64,000 bases of DNA, from the NCBI GenBank assembly GCA_006503535.1, contig QYRS01000005.1, positions 3,410,001 through 3,474,000 of the forward strand. Direction: 5' to 3'. Below are positions 55,548 through 64,000 of this stretch, in pieces. Position numbers and translations under genes: made by a program. Positions within the stretch are counted from its first letter, which is position 1. Each line of letters begins with the position of its first letter. The notes beneath the pieces are model-generated. The model ran no database searches. It worked only from the letters and a program-made list of their open reading frames with translations, and was not told the DNA's origin. The stretch is from Arthrinium phaeospermum. Lineage: Eukaryota; Ascomycota; Sordariomycetes; Amphisphaeriales; Apiosporaceae.

Positions 55548-56578
55548 ATGGCACCTACTATTCTCGTTGTGGGCGCCACAGGCAGTCAGTATAACACAAA
55601 GCTGGGTTTCTTGTGATATCATCATATTTGCTGACACGAGTGAACACAGATACCGGCCGCAGCACCGTAACGGCCCTATCCCAAATGCTGAAGCAGGAGG
55701 GCAGCAACAGCCCCTTCGCCGGCCACCGGATCCTCGCCCTAACACGCTCGGCCCAAAGCCCCGCCGCGCAACACCTCGCGACGCTCCCCGGGGTCGAGGT
55801 GCTCGAGTTCAACTGGGCCGACGCGTCGGAGCGCTGGCTGCGGGAGCAGCAGGTCCAGCGGGCGTTCGTGGCGTCGGCCGTGGACCCGGCGCAGTTCTCG
55901 ACCGAGTCCGGGTTCCTGCTGGCGGCGCTGCGCGCCGGCGTCGAGTACGTCGTGCGCATCTCGACGACGGCGCCCAACGTGCGGCCCGACTGCGACGCCT
56001 ACTACGCGCGCACGCACTGGGCCATCGAGACGATGCTGGAGACGCCGGCGTTTGCGGGGCTGAGGTGGACGTCGCTGCAGCCCAACGCCTTCTCGGCGTT
56101 GGCGTTTTACACGATGGGGCTGTACGTCCAGACGTACCGCGAGACGGGCGGGAAACCGGACGGGCCGCTGCGGGTGCTGGCGAACCCCGACGCGCCCATC
56201 GGGGTTATCGACGCCGATGATATCGGGCCGATCGCGGCGCGGCTCCTGGTCCACGAGGACCTCTCGGTGCACAACCGCGGCAAGTATACCATCAACGGGC
56301 CCGAGGACGTTACGGGGAGGGAGATGGTGGCCATGGTGGAGCAGCAGATCGGGGCGCCCGTGGAGGAGGTCAGCTACAAGGACATGTCGTACGTCGAGAC
56401 CATGGCCGCCGCGGACCCGGAGCACCGGACTCTGATCTTGTCCATCCAGCACGCGATGGAGGTCCTGTGGCAGGGCGGGGCGTCGGCGGCGACGACGAGC
56501 AAGGAGATCTTGGAGATTGCCGCGCCGCGGACTACGCCGGCTGCTTCTTGGGAGAAGCTTCTCAAGGTTTTGGGGTGA
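55548..56578 (+). CDS. NmrA-like NAD(P)-binding Rossmann protein (321 aa)
   Basis: Two exons: 55548-55584 and 55650-56578 (966 nt, 321 aa). Splicing of the 37-nt first exon restores the dinucleotide-binding motif VVGATGNTGRS (Gly9, Gly12, Gly15). Other family features are ALTRSAQSP after strand 2, VRISTTAPNV, and NAFSALAFYTMG in the substrate region, then GVIDADDIGPIAARLL. The family includes NmrA redox sensors, NAD(P)-dependent reductases and NQO-like enzymes. The classical SDR YxxxK pair is not evident, so it may be a sensor or an atypical reductase. It is cytosolic. Neighbouring genes suggest no pathway. Confidence 0.9.
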
Positions 56579-57746
56579 TTAACACTTGCATTTCAATATC
56601 CAAAACAGAATGCATTTAATAGAATGGTTCAAAAGTGACGAATCGTCTCTTTCCATATCCCAATCTTGATTGCAATGCCCCTGCTGCTTCGCGGGGCTTT
56701 AGGGGGTACCTACTACATGGATAGCAGTCCCGATGCGCCAAAGCCGCGACTAGCCGCTGGAGGGAATCGTGGCAGCTCATTGACATTCGCACGCAAGAGA
56801 CAATCGTCTTCAATCGTCTTCAATATGGCATCGCGATTGACCAGACCAACAATTGATGCCGTCTTATCCTGATAGTCGTCTCTTCTTTTGTCTAAATTGA
56901 GTAGTGGTGCTCGGGTTAGCCTTGTGATTGATTCGCTTGTATGCATGTTGGCATGGCAGGTCCGCGACACTGCCTGCTTGAGCTCGCTACGAATCGTTGC
57001 GGGACATAACTTGATTTCGACTATGCCTCCTTTGAGCAACCAGAGATAACGAGGATTGTTCAGGAAGGCGCGACCGGTTTATTCCGTGAATGCAGAGGAG
57101 TGAGTAGTCCGTTGTCCAATCAAGTGACGTTCTTTTGAAGGTGTTCCAAATCGATACCTCTGTAACCTACCTCCTTAGCACATGAACACAGGTAACATGA
57201 GATCTGGTGCTACCCATCCACGTTGTGAGGGTTCACTGGATTGGTCCCACGGCTCACCATCCGAACCCTATCAATCAATCTCGACGAACCCAGGATTCTG
57301 CCCAGCCCTTCTAGAGTTCTAGAAGAATAGCAGTCCATACCAAGAAAGTATAGCAAAGTGAAGGATAAGGGAAAGGTAAAAGGTGTGTTACTACGTCAGA
57401 CTTTGCACCCCACGAGGTACGCAAATTTCCCCACAAACCGCCCAAATTCTGACCGCTAGCTTTTCGCGTCCACCTGCCCAGACGCCCGCCGCCCACTGAC
57501 AATGCCCCTGCCCAGTGCTGCCCCTCCTTAGTCATTTTCCTTATCGTTTATCGGCCCCTCGAAATTTTGAATGCGCAGGTCCATCGCGAAGCCGGCGCCC
57601 ATAATAATTTATTGTCTGAACCGCCCTGCCCCTCCATACCCAAAATCCCCATATCGTCGTCAACCTCGAATTCCCTCCTCCTTTGCGCCCAACCCGTTTG
57701 TTGCAAATCGCTGTGCGCGACAAGTCAATTTCTTCATACGGCCAAC
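56579..57746. other. Intergenic region before ADE4 (1.2 kb)
   Basis: No gene is seen. The stretch 57580-57740 is pyrimidine-rich and AT/C-rich, fitting the promoter and leader of ADE4. Confidence 0.5.
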
Positions 57747-60373
57747 ATGTGCGGCGTTCTCGGTCTCATCTTGGGTCACGTCGGCGACGATCCGCTGGCG
57801 CCCTGCAAGGCGGCCACCGATTTGCATTCCGCCCTCTACTACCTGCAGCACAGAGGCCAAGATGCCTGCGGTATCGCCACGTGCGCCGCTGGAGGAAGTC
57901 CGTCTCACCCCTGCTGCTCCCCCAAAAACTACCAAAGCGCCACCCACTAACAAAACCGCCATCAGGAGTCTATTCGTGCAAGGGCAACGGTCTTGCTGCC
58001 GACGTCTTCAAGGTAATTTGAGAAAAAAATGACCAATTGGCATGATTGTGCTCAGAATTGCCTATTCTAACCTTCGCAAAAGTCCAATGGCTCCAGGGTG
58101 GCGGACCTCCCGGGTTCCATGGGTATCGCCCATCTGAGGTGAGCATCTTTGTTACACAGTGAATCATTTCAATGGCTGAATTGCTAACAATTCTACAGAT
58201 ATCCCACCGCTGGTACCTCATCGTCCGCTGAGGCCCAGCCGCTCTATGTGAACAGCCCTTACGGCATCTGCCTGAGCCACAATGGCAACCTGCCCAACGC
58301 ACCGGAGCTGCGTCAATTCCTCGACAGGGAGGCTCACAGACACGTCAACACTGACAGCGACAGTGAACTCATGCTCAACATCTTCGCCAACGAGCTGAAC
58401 GAGACTGGCAAGGCTCGTGTCAACACCGAGGATATCTTCAACGCCCTGTCGCGCATGTACGAGCGCTGCCAAGGAGGATGGTGAGTACTGCGACGCATTC
58501 CCTTTCACTGTTACCATGTTCATCGTCTTCCTGTCTACACGTTTATTGGAATTCTTCCAATTTCCTTTGCGCCGATGCTGACCCCCTATTTTCCAGGGCC
58601 TGCACAGCCATGATCGCCGGTTTCGGCATCCTGGGTTTCAGAGACAGCAATGGCATCCGACCCTTGATAATAGGCGAGCGTCCCTCTGAGACCTTGGAAG
58701 GAGCCACCGACTACATGATGGCTTCCGAGTCCATCGCCTTGAGACAATTGGGTTTCACCAAGATGCGTGACATCAAGCCTGGTGAGGCCGTATTCATTCA
58801 GAAGGGTGGCAAGCCCATCTTCCGTCAAGTCCAGGAGGCAAAGTCCTACACACCGACATCTTCGAATACGTAAGTGATGCACGTCGTGCGATGTGGCGAC
58901 CGTTTTCATATACGAAATCTTACTGACGTTTGATATGCAGGTCTACTTTGCCCGTCCTGACACCACAATCGATGGCATCAACGTCTTTAAGAGCAGACAG
59001 GTCATGGGATACAAGCTCGCAGACAAGATCCGCCAGCTTTTGGGTGAAGAAGGAATCAAGGAGATCGATGCTGTCATTCCCATTCCCGAAACAGCAAACA
59101 CATCAGCGGCTTCCGTTGCTGAGAGTTTAGGCAAGCCCTACTCGCAAGGTAAATACACCAGGTCTTTTATTCGTCTGCATTTCAAGGTTCATCGACTAAT
59201 GTGATTTCTCCAGGCTTTGTCAAGGTATGTGCCTCGCTATTACTGATTTGATGGGTGGGATCCCTAACTTGCGACCAGAACCGCTACATTTTCAGAACCT
59301 TCATTATGCCTGGCCAAGGCCAACGTCAGAAGGGAGTCCGCCGGAAGCTGAGTCCTATCGAGTCTGAATTCGAAGGACGTTGTGTAAGTGATCTCCGGAT
59401 TTGCCCCTTTGTCTGTCTAAAGTGGCTCAGAGGTTGTACCGCGGAGCCACTGCAGCCGACGTCATGCTTTGTCTCTTGCCATTTTGGCGATTCTAGTTGC
59501 TAATATCTTGCAGGTTTTGCTTGTTGATGACTCCATCGTGAGGTAAGTTGAAGTCACCCTTGTACGGCTCCGGACAGTCAAGCTAATTGGTCTCAGAGGT
59601 ACAACAAGTAAGGAGATCGTCGTCATGGCCAGGGAGGCTGGTGCCAGGAAAGTGATATTTGTGAGTCGCCATCGTCTATTGCCTTCTACATATCTCGGCC
59701 TCCCTTTATCGGTGGTCAATCGTTCAAATACTAACAGTTGGTTTGAAGGCGAGCTGCGCACCTCCGATCACCTACCCTCACATTTACGGCATCGACCTGG
59801 CTTCACCGCAGGAATGTAAGTTGGCCCACTGTCCAAACCCTCTCGCACAAAGCTGTGAGATTGTCATCTACTGCGTCTATTGTGCAGACAAGTCAGCTCT
59901 TTACAGCGCATACTAACCTATAACCCTTAGTGATTGCTACGAACCGTGATCGCCAAGCTATTGCCAAGGTGATCGACGCAGACAGTGTAATCTACCAGGT
60001 CAGTTGGAATATTCTTGCTTCGATACTTGTGGATAAGTTTACTAACCATGATTAGAACCTGGATGATCTCAAGGCCGCCTGTGCCGAATGCTCGCCCGAG
60101 CATGGCCCTAAGGAGTTCGAGGTTGGTGTGTTCTGCGGCAGCTATGTGACGCCGGTGCCCGAGGGCTACTTCGAGCACCTGGCTGAGCTTCGCGGAAAGA
60201 AGAAGAAGGCCCCCGTCAACTCGGCGACGGTAGCCAGCAGCGGGCACACTGCAGCACCGCATCACAGCGAGCTGACCCTGCAAGAAGCAGAAACCGCCAG
60301 GGCTGGGCTTGCATCGCCGATACGGGAAGACATCAGCTTGCACAACGTGGCCACCGATGCCGATAGACGTTAG
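57747..60373 (+). CDS. ADE4: Amidophosphoribosyltransferase, first step of purine synthesis (559 aa)
   Basis: Thirteen exons: 57747-57897, 57966-58012, 58083-58138, 58199-58480, 58597-58869, 58941-59148, 59214-59224, 59279-59383, 59514-59542, 59597-59660, 59749-59815, 59931-59998 and 60056-60373. Cys2 ([11 protein letters not shown]) is the glutaminase nucleophile, followed by [13 protein letters not shown] and [13 protein letters not shown]. The PRPP-binding loop [14 protein letters not shown] (Asp383, Asp384) lies across exons 9-10. The enzyme makes phosphoribosylamine from PRPP and glutamine in the cytosol. The frame is broken once in exon 5 at CC 58853-58854, just before DIFEY. One missing C there makes the whole model exactly 560 codons. 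Since this is a housekeeping gene, a consensus error is likeliest. Exon 7 is only 11 nt. Confidence 0.95.
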
Positions 60374-60994
60374 GAATATTGGCTCGGCTGGATGGAAGAA
60401 TGAGTTGTGGCACCTCGCATGGATGGAGGGCGACTTCGATACTGGGGACCGACTGTGCATCCTTCTCCTAGCATATTTGGTCTGTTGACGCGAGTCTTCT
60501 TGCCACTGGGCAATGTCCTGACACCAAGTCCCTTTCACTACCACCTTTGGGGATTCAGTATATGCTTGTCAGCATTCATGTAATGGATATTCTATAGACT
60601 ATTAGACTTACGAAGCATCAATAAAGGGGTTCTGCATAGTGATCAGGCATTTGTACAATTTGGTGGATAACCATGCTTGCCAGACTAGAATTCTTTTGGA
60701 GACTTGTTGCCTGAAGATCTGTGATCTTCGCTTGTATTGCATGCATAACCAGCGCCAAGAGCATGGCAGATGTTCGGTGCGTGCGACATGAAAATGCATA
60801 CCTCATGCACGGGCAACACAAACATCTTGCCAGCACCGCCGGCTTCACACAAGATTAGGCGATGCCTTTTGCACTTGCACGAGATAAAAAACAGAAAAAG
60901 ACAAAAAAAAAAAAAAAAAAAGGAACATGGAGTTTGACATTCTGAAATGGACCATCCAGAGCCAAAAGGAATTGCATCAAAAAGAAAAAAAAAC
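60374..60994. other. 3' side of ADE4 and spacer to the tRNA gene
   Basis: No gene is seen. There is a run of about 19 A near 60902-60920, and the A-tract at 60984-60993 is the terminator of the minus-strand tRNA. Confidence 0.5.
60984..60993 (-). terminator. RNA polymerase III terminator (T-run) for tRNA-Gln
   Basis: On the minus strand the tRNA 3' end is followed after one or two bases by nine T residues, the usual Pol III stop signal. Confidence 0.8.
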
Positions 60995-61079
60995 AGCTCG
61001 TGCCCTGGATCGAACAGGGGTTGCCAGAATGGTGATGATAAATCAGAATCTGGAGTGATAGCCACTACACTACACAAGC
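60995..61079 (-). tRNA. tRNA-Gln (anticodon CUG) with a short intron
   Basis: On the minus strand the acceptor stem pairs GCTTGTG (5') with CACGAGC (3'), with one G-T wobble. The D arm is GTG...CAC around TAGTGGCTAT. The anticodon stem is CCAGA/TCTGG, and the T arm is CCCTG-TTCGATC-CAGGG. The loop starts TTCTGA, giving anticodon CTG, which reads CAG (glutamine). About 13 bases (tttatcatcacca) sit after the base 3' of the anticodon, the canonical tRNA intron position. Without them the mature tRNA is 72 nt before CCA addition. A T-run terminator follows. Confidence 0.9.
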
Positions 61080-62592
61080 CTTGTAAGGTTGTGAACGAGA
61101 CACCGTTGAATGATTGGGGTGTTGTTAACAAACTATATGACCCCATCGTTTATCCATCAGCCAGTTGTCTCGTCCCCTTTTCTGGCCAGTGTTCGTCTCC
61201 CACCACGAACCGGTCCGTTCTTGCCATGCCCCCACACGCCCAATGGCCAGTGGTTTCCGGCCCAGAGAAATTCGGGGGGTTCCATGTTCGTCACCAACCT
61301 CAGCATATGGTTTATGTATGGGGGATTGCCTGGGGCGGGACGGGGCGGAGCGCACTTAGTTGTGCTTGGCTTGCTCTAAGGTGACCTCCAGGCTTTGGTT
61401 TACGAGGAAAATGCTTGGTATTGATATACGATGCTCTGGAGATCAGACTCCAATGTGAGTAGGTACTCAACAAACTCACCTACTTACATCCCTTCAATAC
61501 CCTATTCAAGGTCTTGTCAAGGGGCTGAGTCTACCTGTAGTTGAGCTGCGGCTCGTAGCAAGCAGAGCACTTGAATATAATATCGAAGTCATTTGTTTGG
61601 GACTCCCACCATTGACAGGGTTCACCCACAGCAACCAAACCCCAAGTCTAAGCAGTGTCTGGTTTTGTAGTTGGTCCCAAAGTGCCACGTAGCCAGAGAG
61701 CCCTAGTCAGCAATCCTCTCCAGGCCACATGTCCGTCGTGATAGGTCCAAGGGGTTGGCTGGCCGGCTTGGCCCCAAGAACAAAGGTTCGGGATGGGTTG
61801 GCGACCGGAAGCGGTTCTGTCCCGTACTACATAATCACATCTACCAGACAAGAAAACGAGCTTGCCAAGTTCAGAGATCTAAGACAGAGTTGATGGAGAG
61901 AGGCATGCCCTACCTAGCATGCTGAAATGTGTAGATTACATCAATGTTTTGCTGAGATGTGCAGTTAATCATGTCAGATCATCTTGTAGAAACACAGGGC
62001 TGACCATGACTACGACACCTGCCAGATTAAACCGATATTGCAAATCATGGTGGTGAGCACGAATAAGCAGTTGGAACAACAATAGTTTTTCCACTGCCAC
62101 ACTATGAAGCAACATATAGACAGTCGAAATCAATCACACAAGATACATGCATATCACAATCACATTATCACAAAGAGCCTCAGGAAGAGTCATTCAGAAT
62201 GCCAATGGTATCTTGAGCCTCCCATCTATCTACAATAGTAGAGAAGGGAAAAAGGGAGGGGGAAAATCAACCTCGAACGCCACCGGTGCTTTGCCTCCAT
62301 TGTGTCCGCATGTTGGTCGAAAACTCCGTGAACTCCGATACCCTCAATGCAACGCAACGCAACGCAACTGTAATACACGACATATACATTGGTTTTGCCA
62401 ACCAAGAGAAGAGGAAAGGAAACGCAATTATGTGACTAGGCACAAAAGCCTCGTCAACCCATTCGTTCAACCATAGAGGTGAACTACAGGGAGAGATGTA
62501 CCGGAGAGTGATGAACCGAAAGCGTCATGAACCGAAAGACTGATCAAAACTGGCAGTCTAGGATACCCGAGTGTCTGCGATTGTTGGCCGTC
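61080..62592. other. Intergenic region between tRNA-Gln and TAF12 (1.5 kb)
   Basis: No gene is supported. Short frames lack motifs. A small tandem of aacgc units lies near 62347-62368. The right end is the 3' flank of TAF12. Confidence 0.45.
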
Positions 62593-62982
62593 TCACTGAT
62601 TATTTGAGCTCGATGACGGGCGTGTTGGCATGGGTGTGTCAGACGGAGCAGGGCCAAGATTCAGACTGAGTGTGCCCTCGCCGGCGGCCTCGGCGGCCGC
62701 CAACGAGAAAGGTCCAGTCGTAGGTGTGCGATGGCTCAAGGTGTCTCCAGAAGGTGTAACAAGTGCGGGAGTGGTCGGAACAGGACCTGCAGAAGAAAGA
62801 CCCGTGTTAGATGAGGTCCCAAAGGCTGCCGAAGCGCGACGACGGCTAGAGCCCATGAAAGGAATACCATGTCCATAGTTCATGTTGGCAGCCTGTTGCT
62901 TGCTGCTGCTGGCAGTAGCCTTCCCCTTCCCCTTGTTCTTGCCAGTGTTATCGGTACCCTCCGCGGAAGAAGCTGACGTGTC
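62593..62982 (-). other. In-frame open continuation after the TAF12 stop codon
   Basis: Directly after the TAG the same frame is open for about 130 codons, ending near 62593. It codes Ser/Thr/Pro/Gly/Lys-rich sequence (TGKNKGKGKA, MNYGHGIPFMGSSRRRASAA, PSGDTLSHRTPTTGPFSLAA). The composition looks like coding sequence rather than 3' UTR. It could belong to TAF12 by splicing of a 78-nt candidate intron that removes the TAG, by stop-codon readthrough, or by a sequence error at the TAG. Confidence 0.5.
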
Positions 62983-64000
62983 CTACTTGTCGTCCTTGCC
63001 GGGCATGACCTTGGCAGCCTGGACTGCGCTCATCTTGGCAATCCAGGACGAGCTGGGCTGGGCCTTGCGAACAGTGCGCAACTCGTCAGCACTGTAGCCA
63101 GGGATGCGAAGGTTGTAGGTGCGCTCGAGCACCATCTGGATGTCGCGGATCTCGAGCACCTTGGAGCCGCGCTGCTTGCAAAGCTGGCAGGCAGAGTTGA
63201 TGACGTTGTCGACAAAGTTGTCGGCCACATTGAGGACGGACTATTGTAGATGTGAAGTCAGCATACCATGAACATGTAAAGATAGGACACGTGCTTCGTT
63301 GCTATTATGCGACCGCCATCGCATGTAATCTCGAAGACAAGTAAATAAAGCATGTGCGAACGATGGGATAAAACGGCGACGCGCTCCTTCGCAAGGTAAT
63401 GATGTGCCCGTCAAGGACCGCGAACGCCAGTCCCCCCGAAAATTTCCCGCGGGAAAGCCGTCCGAACGGCCGCACACACGTTTTTGGCCTGCCGCTCGGT
63501 CGCGGCCGTTCGAGACATGATGATGTGCGCGTCAGGATAAATGCAAGAAAGATCAAACGTACCTCTTCGACATCGGGAGTCAAGTAGTTGCCCTCGGAGC
63601 CAGCAGGGCCGCCGCCACAAACCTGTCGGACAAGCTCGTCGAGCTTCTTCTTGGACATGACGTGCTCGCCCTCGGCCTCGAAGGTGTAGGCGGGCGGCTT
63701 CTGCATGACGGGCTGGGCCAAGGCGTTGCCAGGGATTCCAGTGCCGCCACCCATGGTGGGACGAGAGCCATTGACACCACCGCCCATGGTGACGGGCGTG
63801 GGAATTGCCGTGGCCTTCTCAGGCAGGTTCTTGGGGATGGGCATCTTGGTGGTGACCGTCGTGGCGGGCTGCTGAGGATGTCCGTGAGGGTGAGGGCCTT
63901 GAGGTGTCGCGTTACCCATCATGCCAGCTGAGCCTGGAGTTGTGGTAGGAGGTGCGCCTGCCAAAGGAACTGAGCTGGTGGAATTTTGTCGGGTGTTGGC
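62983..64000 (-). CDS. TAF12: TFIID/SAGA subunit TAF12, C-terminal part; 5' end beyond the window
   Basis: Two exons are visible on the minus strand: from the right edge to 63563, and 63240-62983, split by a 322-nt intron that is long for this window. The N-terminal visible part is Pro/Thr/Gly-rich. The histone-fold domain starts [16 protein letters not shown], continues LTPDVEE, and across the intron [20 protein letters not shown], then [20 protein letters not shown] and [21 protein letters not shown]12 pairs with TAF4 (TFIID) or Ada1 (SAGA) as an H2B-like partner in transcription initiation. The frame meets a TAG at 62985-62983, but the same frame stays open for about 130 more codons (see findings). 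The start codon is outside the window. Confidence 0.9.

Noticed and set aside
1..64000. CRISPR array, bacterial operon, or complete transposon
   Set aside because: No spaced repeats, ribosome-binding sites, transposase domains or terminal inverted repeats were seen; the genes are spliced and fungal.

Overview
This window is nuclear DNA of a filamentous ascomycete, probably a Sordariomycete-type mould. Genes carry short GT-AG introns of about 50-110 bases, coding stretches are rich in G/C at third positions, and the gene families are typically fungal: secreted FAD oxidases, a killer-toxin-like chitinase, LysM proteins, a Clr5-domain protein, a NACHT/TPR protein and ADE4. I assembled exon models by hand from splice sites and reading frame. 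Most whole-gene models come out exactly divisible by three, which is the main internal check.

Layout. (1) 0.5-8.4 kb: two tandem secreted/cytosolic FAD-linked (berberine-bridge-type) oxidoreductases, a convergent cytochrome P450, and a divergent F-box protein. This looks like the edge of a small secondary-metabolism cluster, but no backbone enzyme is visible. (2) 9.4-22.9 kb: a chitin-oriented island. It holds a 16-exon GH18 chitinase with chitin-binding modules, a divergently transcribed secreted protein of unknown function with dibasic sites, an ankyrin protein, and two divergent multi-LysM secreted proteins. (3) 23.2-32.6 kb: a fungal orphan gene flanked by imperfect direct repeats, a broken relative of it near 27.9 kb, an APH-family kinase-like gene, a secreted M43 metalloprotease, and a seven-helix rhodopsin-domain membrane protein. 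(4) 34.4-39.6 kb: a Clr5-domain protein and a cytochrome b5/acyl-CoA dehydrogenase fusion. (5) 40.4-51.8 kb: an F-box/ankyrin gene, a small cysteine-rich protein gene and a 2,155-codon NACHT/TPR (NLR-like) gene. All are interrupted by single-base shifts, most of them at G or C runs. (6) 51.9-64 kb: an AT-rich ORF, a secreted lipase, an NmrA-like protein, ADE4 (13 exons), an intron-containing tRNA-Gln(CUG), and the 3' part of TAF12 running off the right edge.

Functional reading. The two divergent pairs in region 2 (chitinase with unknown secreted protein; LysM with LysM) suggest co-regulated production of chitin-cutting and chitin-binding proteins, as in known fungal chitinase/LysM neighbourhoods. 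The possibility that the unknown secreted protein is cargo delivered by the chitinase, as in yeast zymocin, is my inference. The frameshifts in region 5 are most simply consensus undercalls, because ADE4, a housekeeping gene, carries the same kind of lesion. A true decay or slippage-variation origin for the NLR and ankyrin genes is not excluded.
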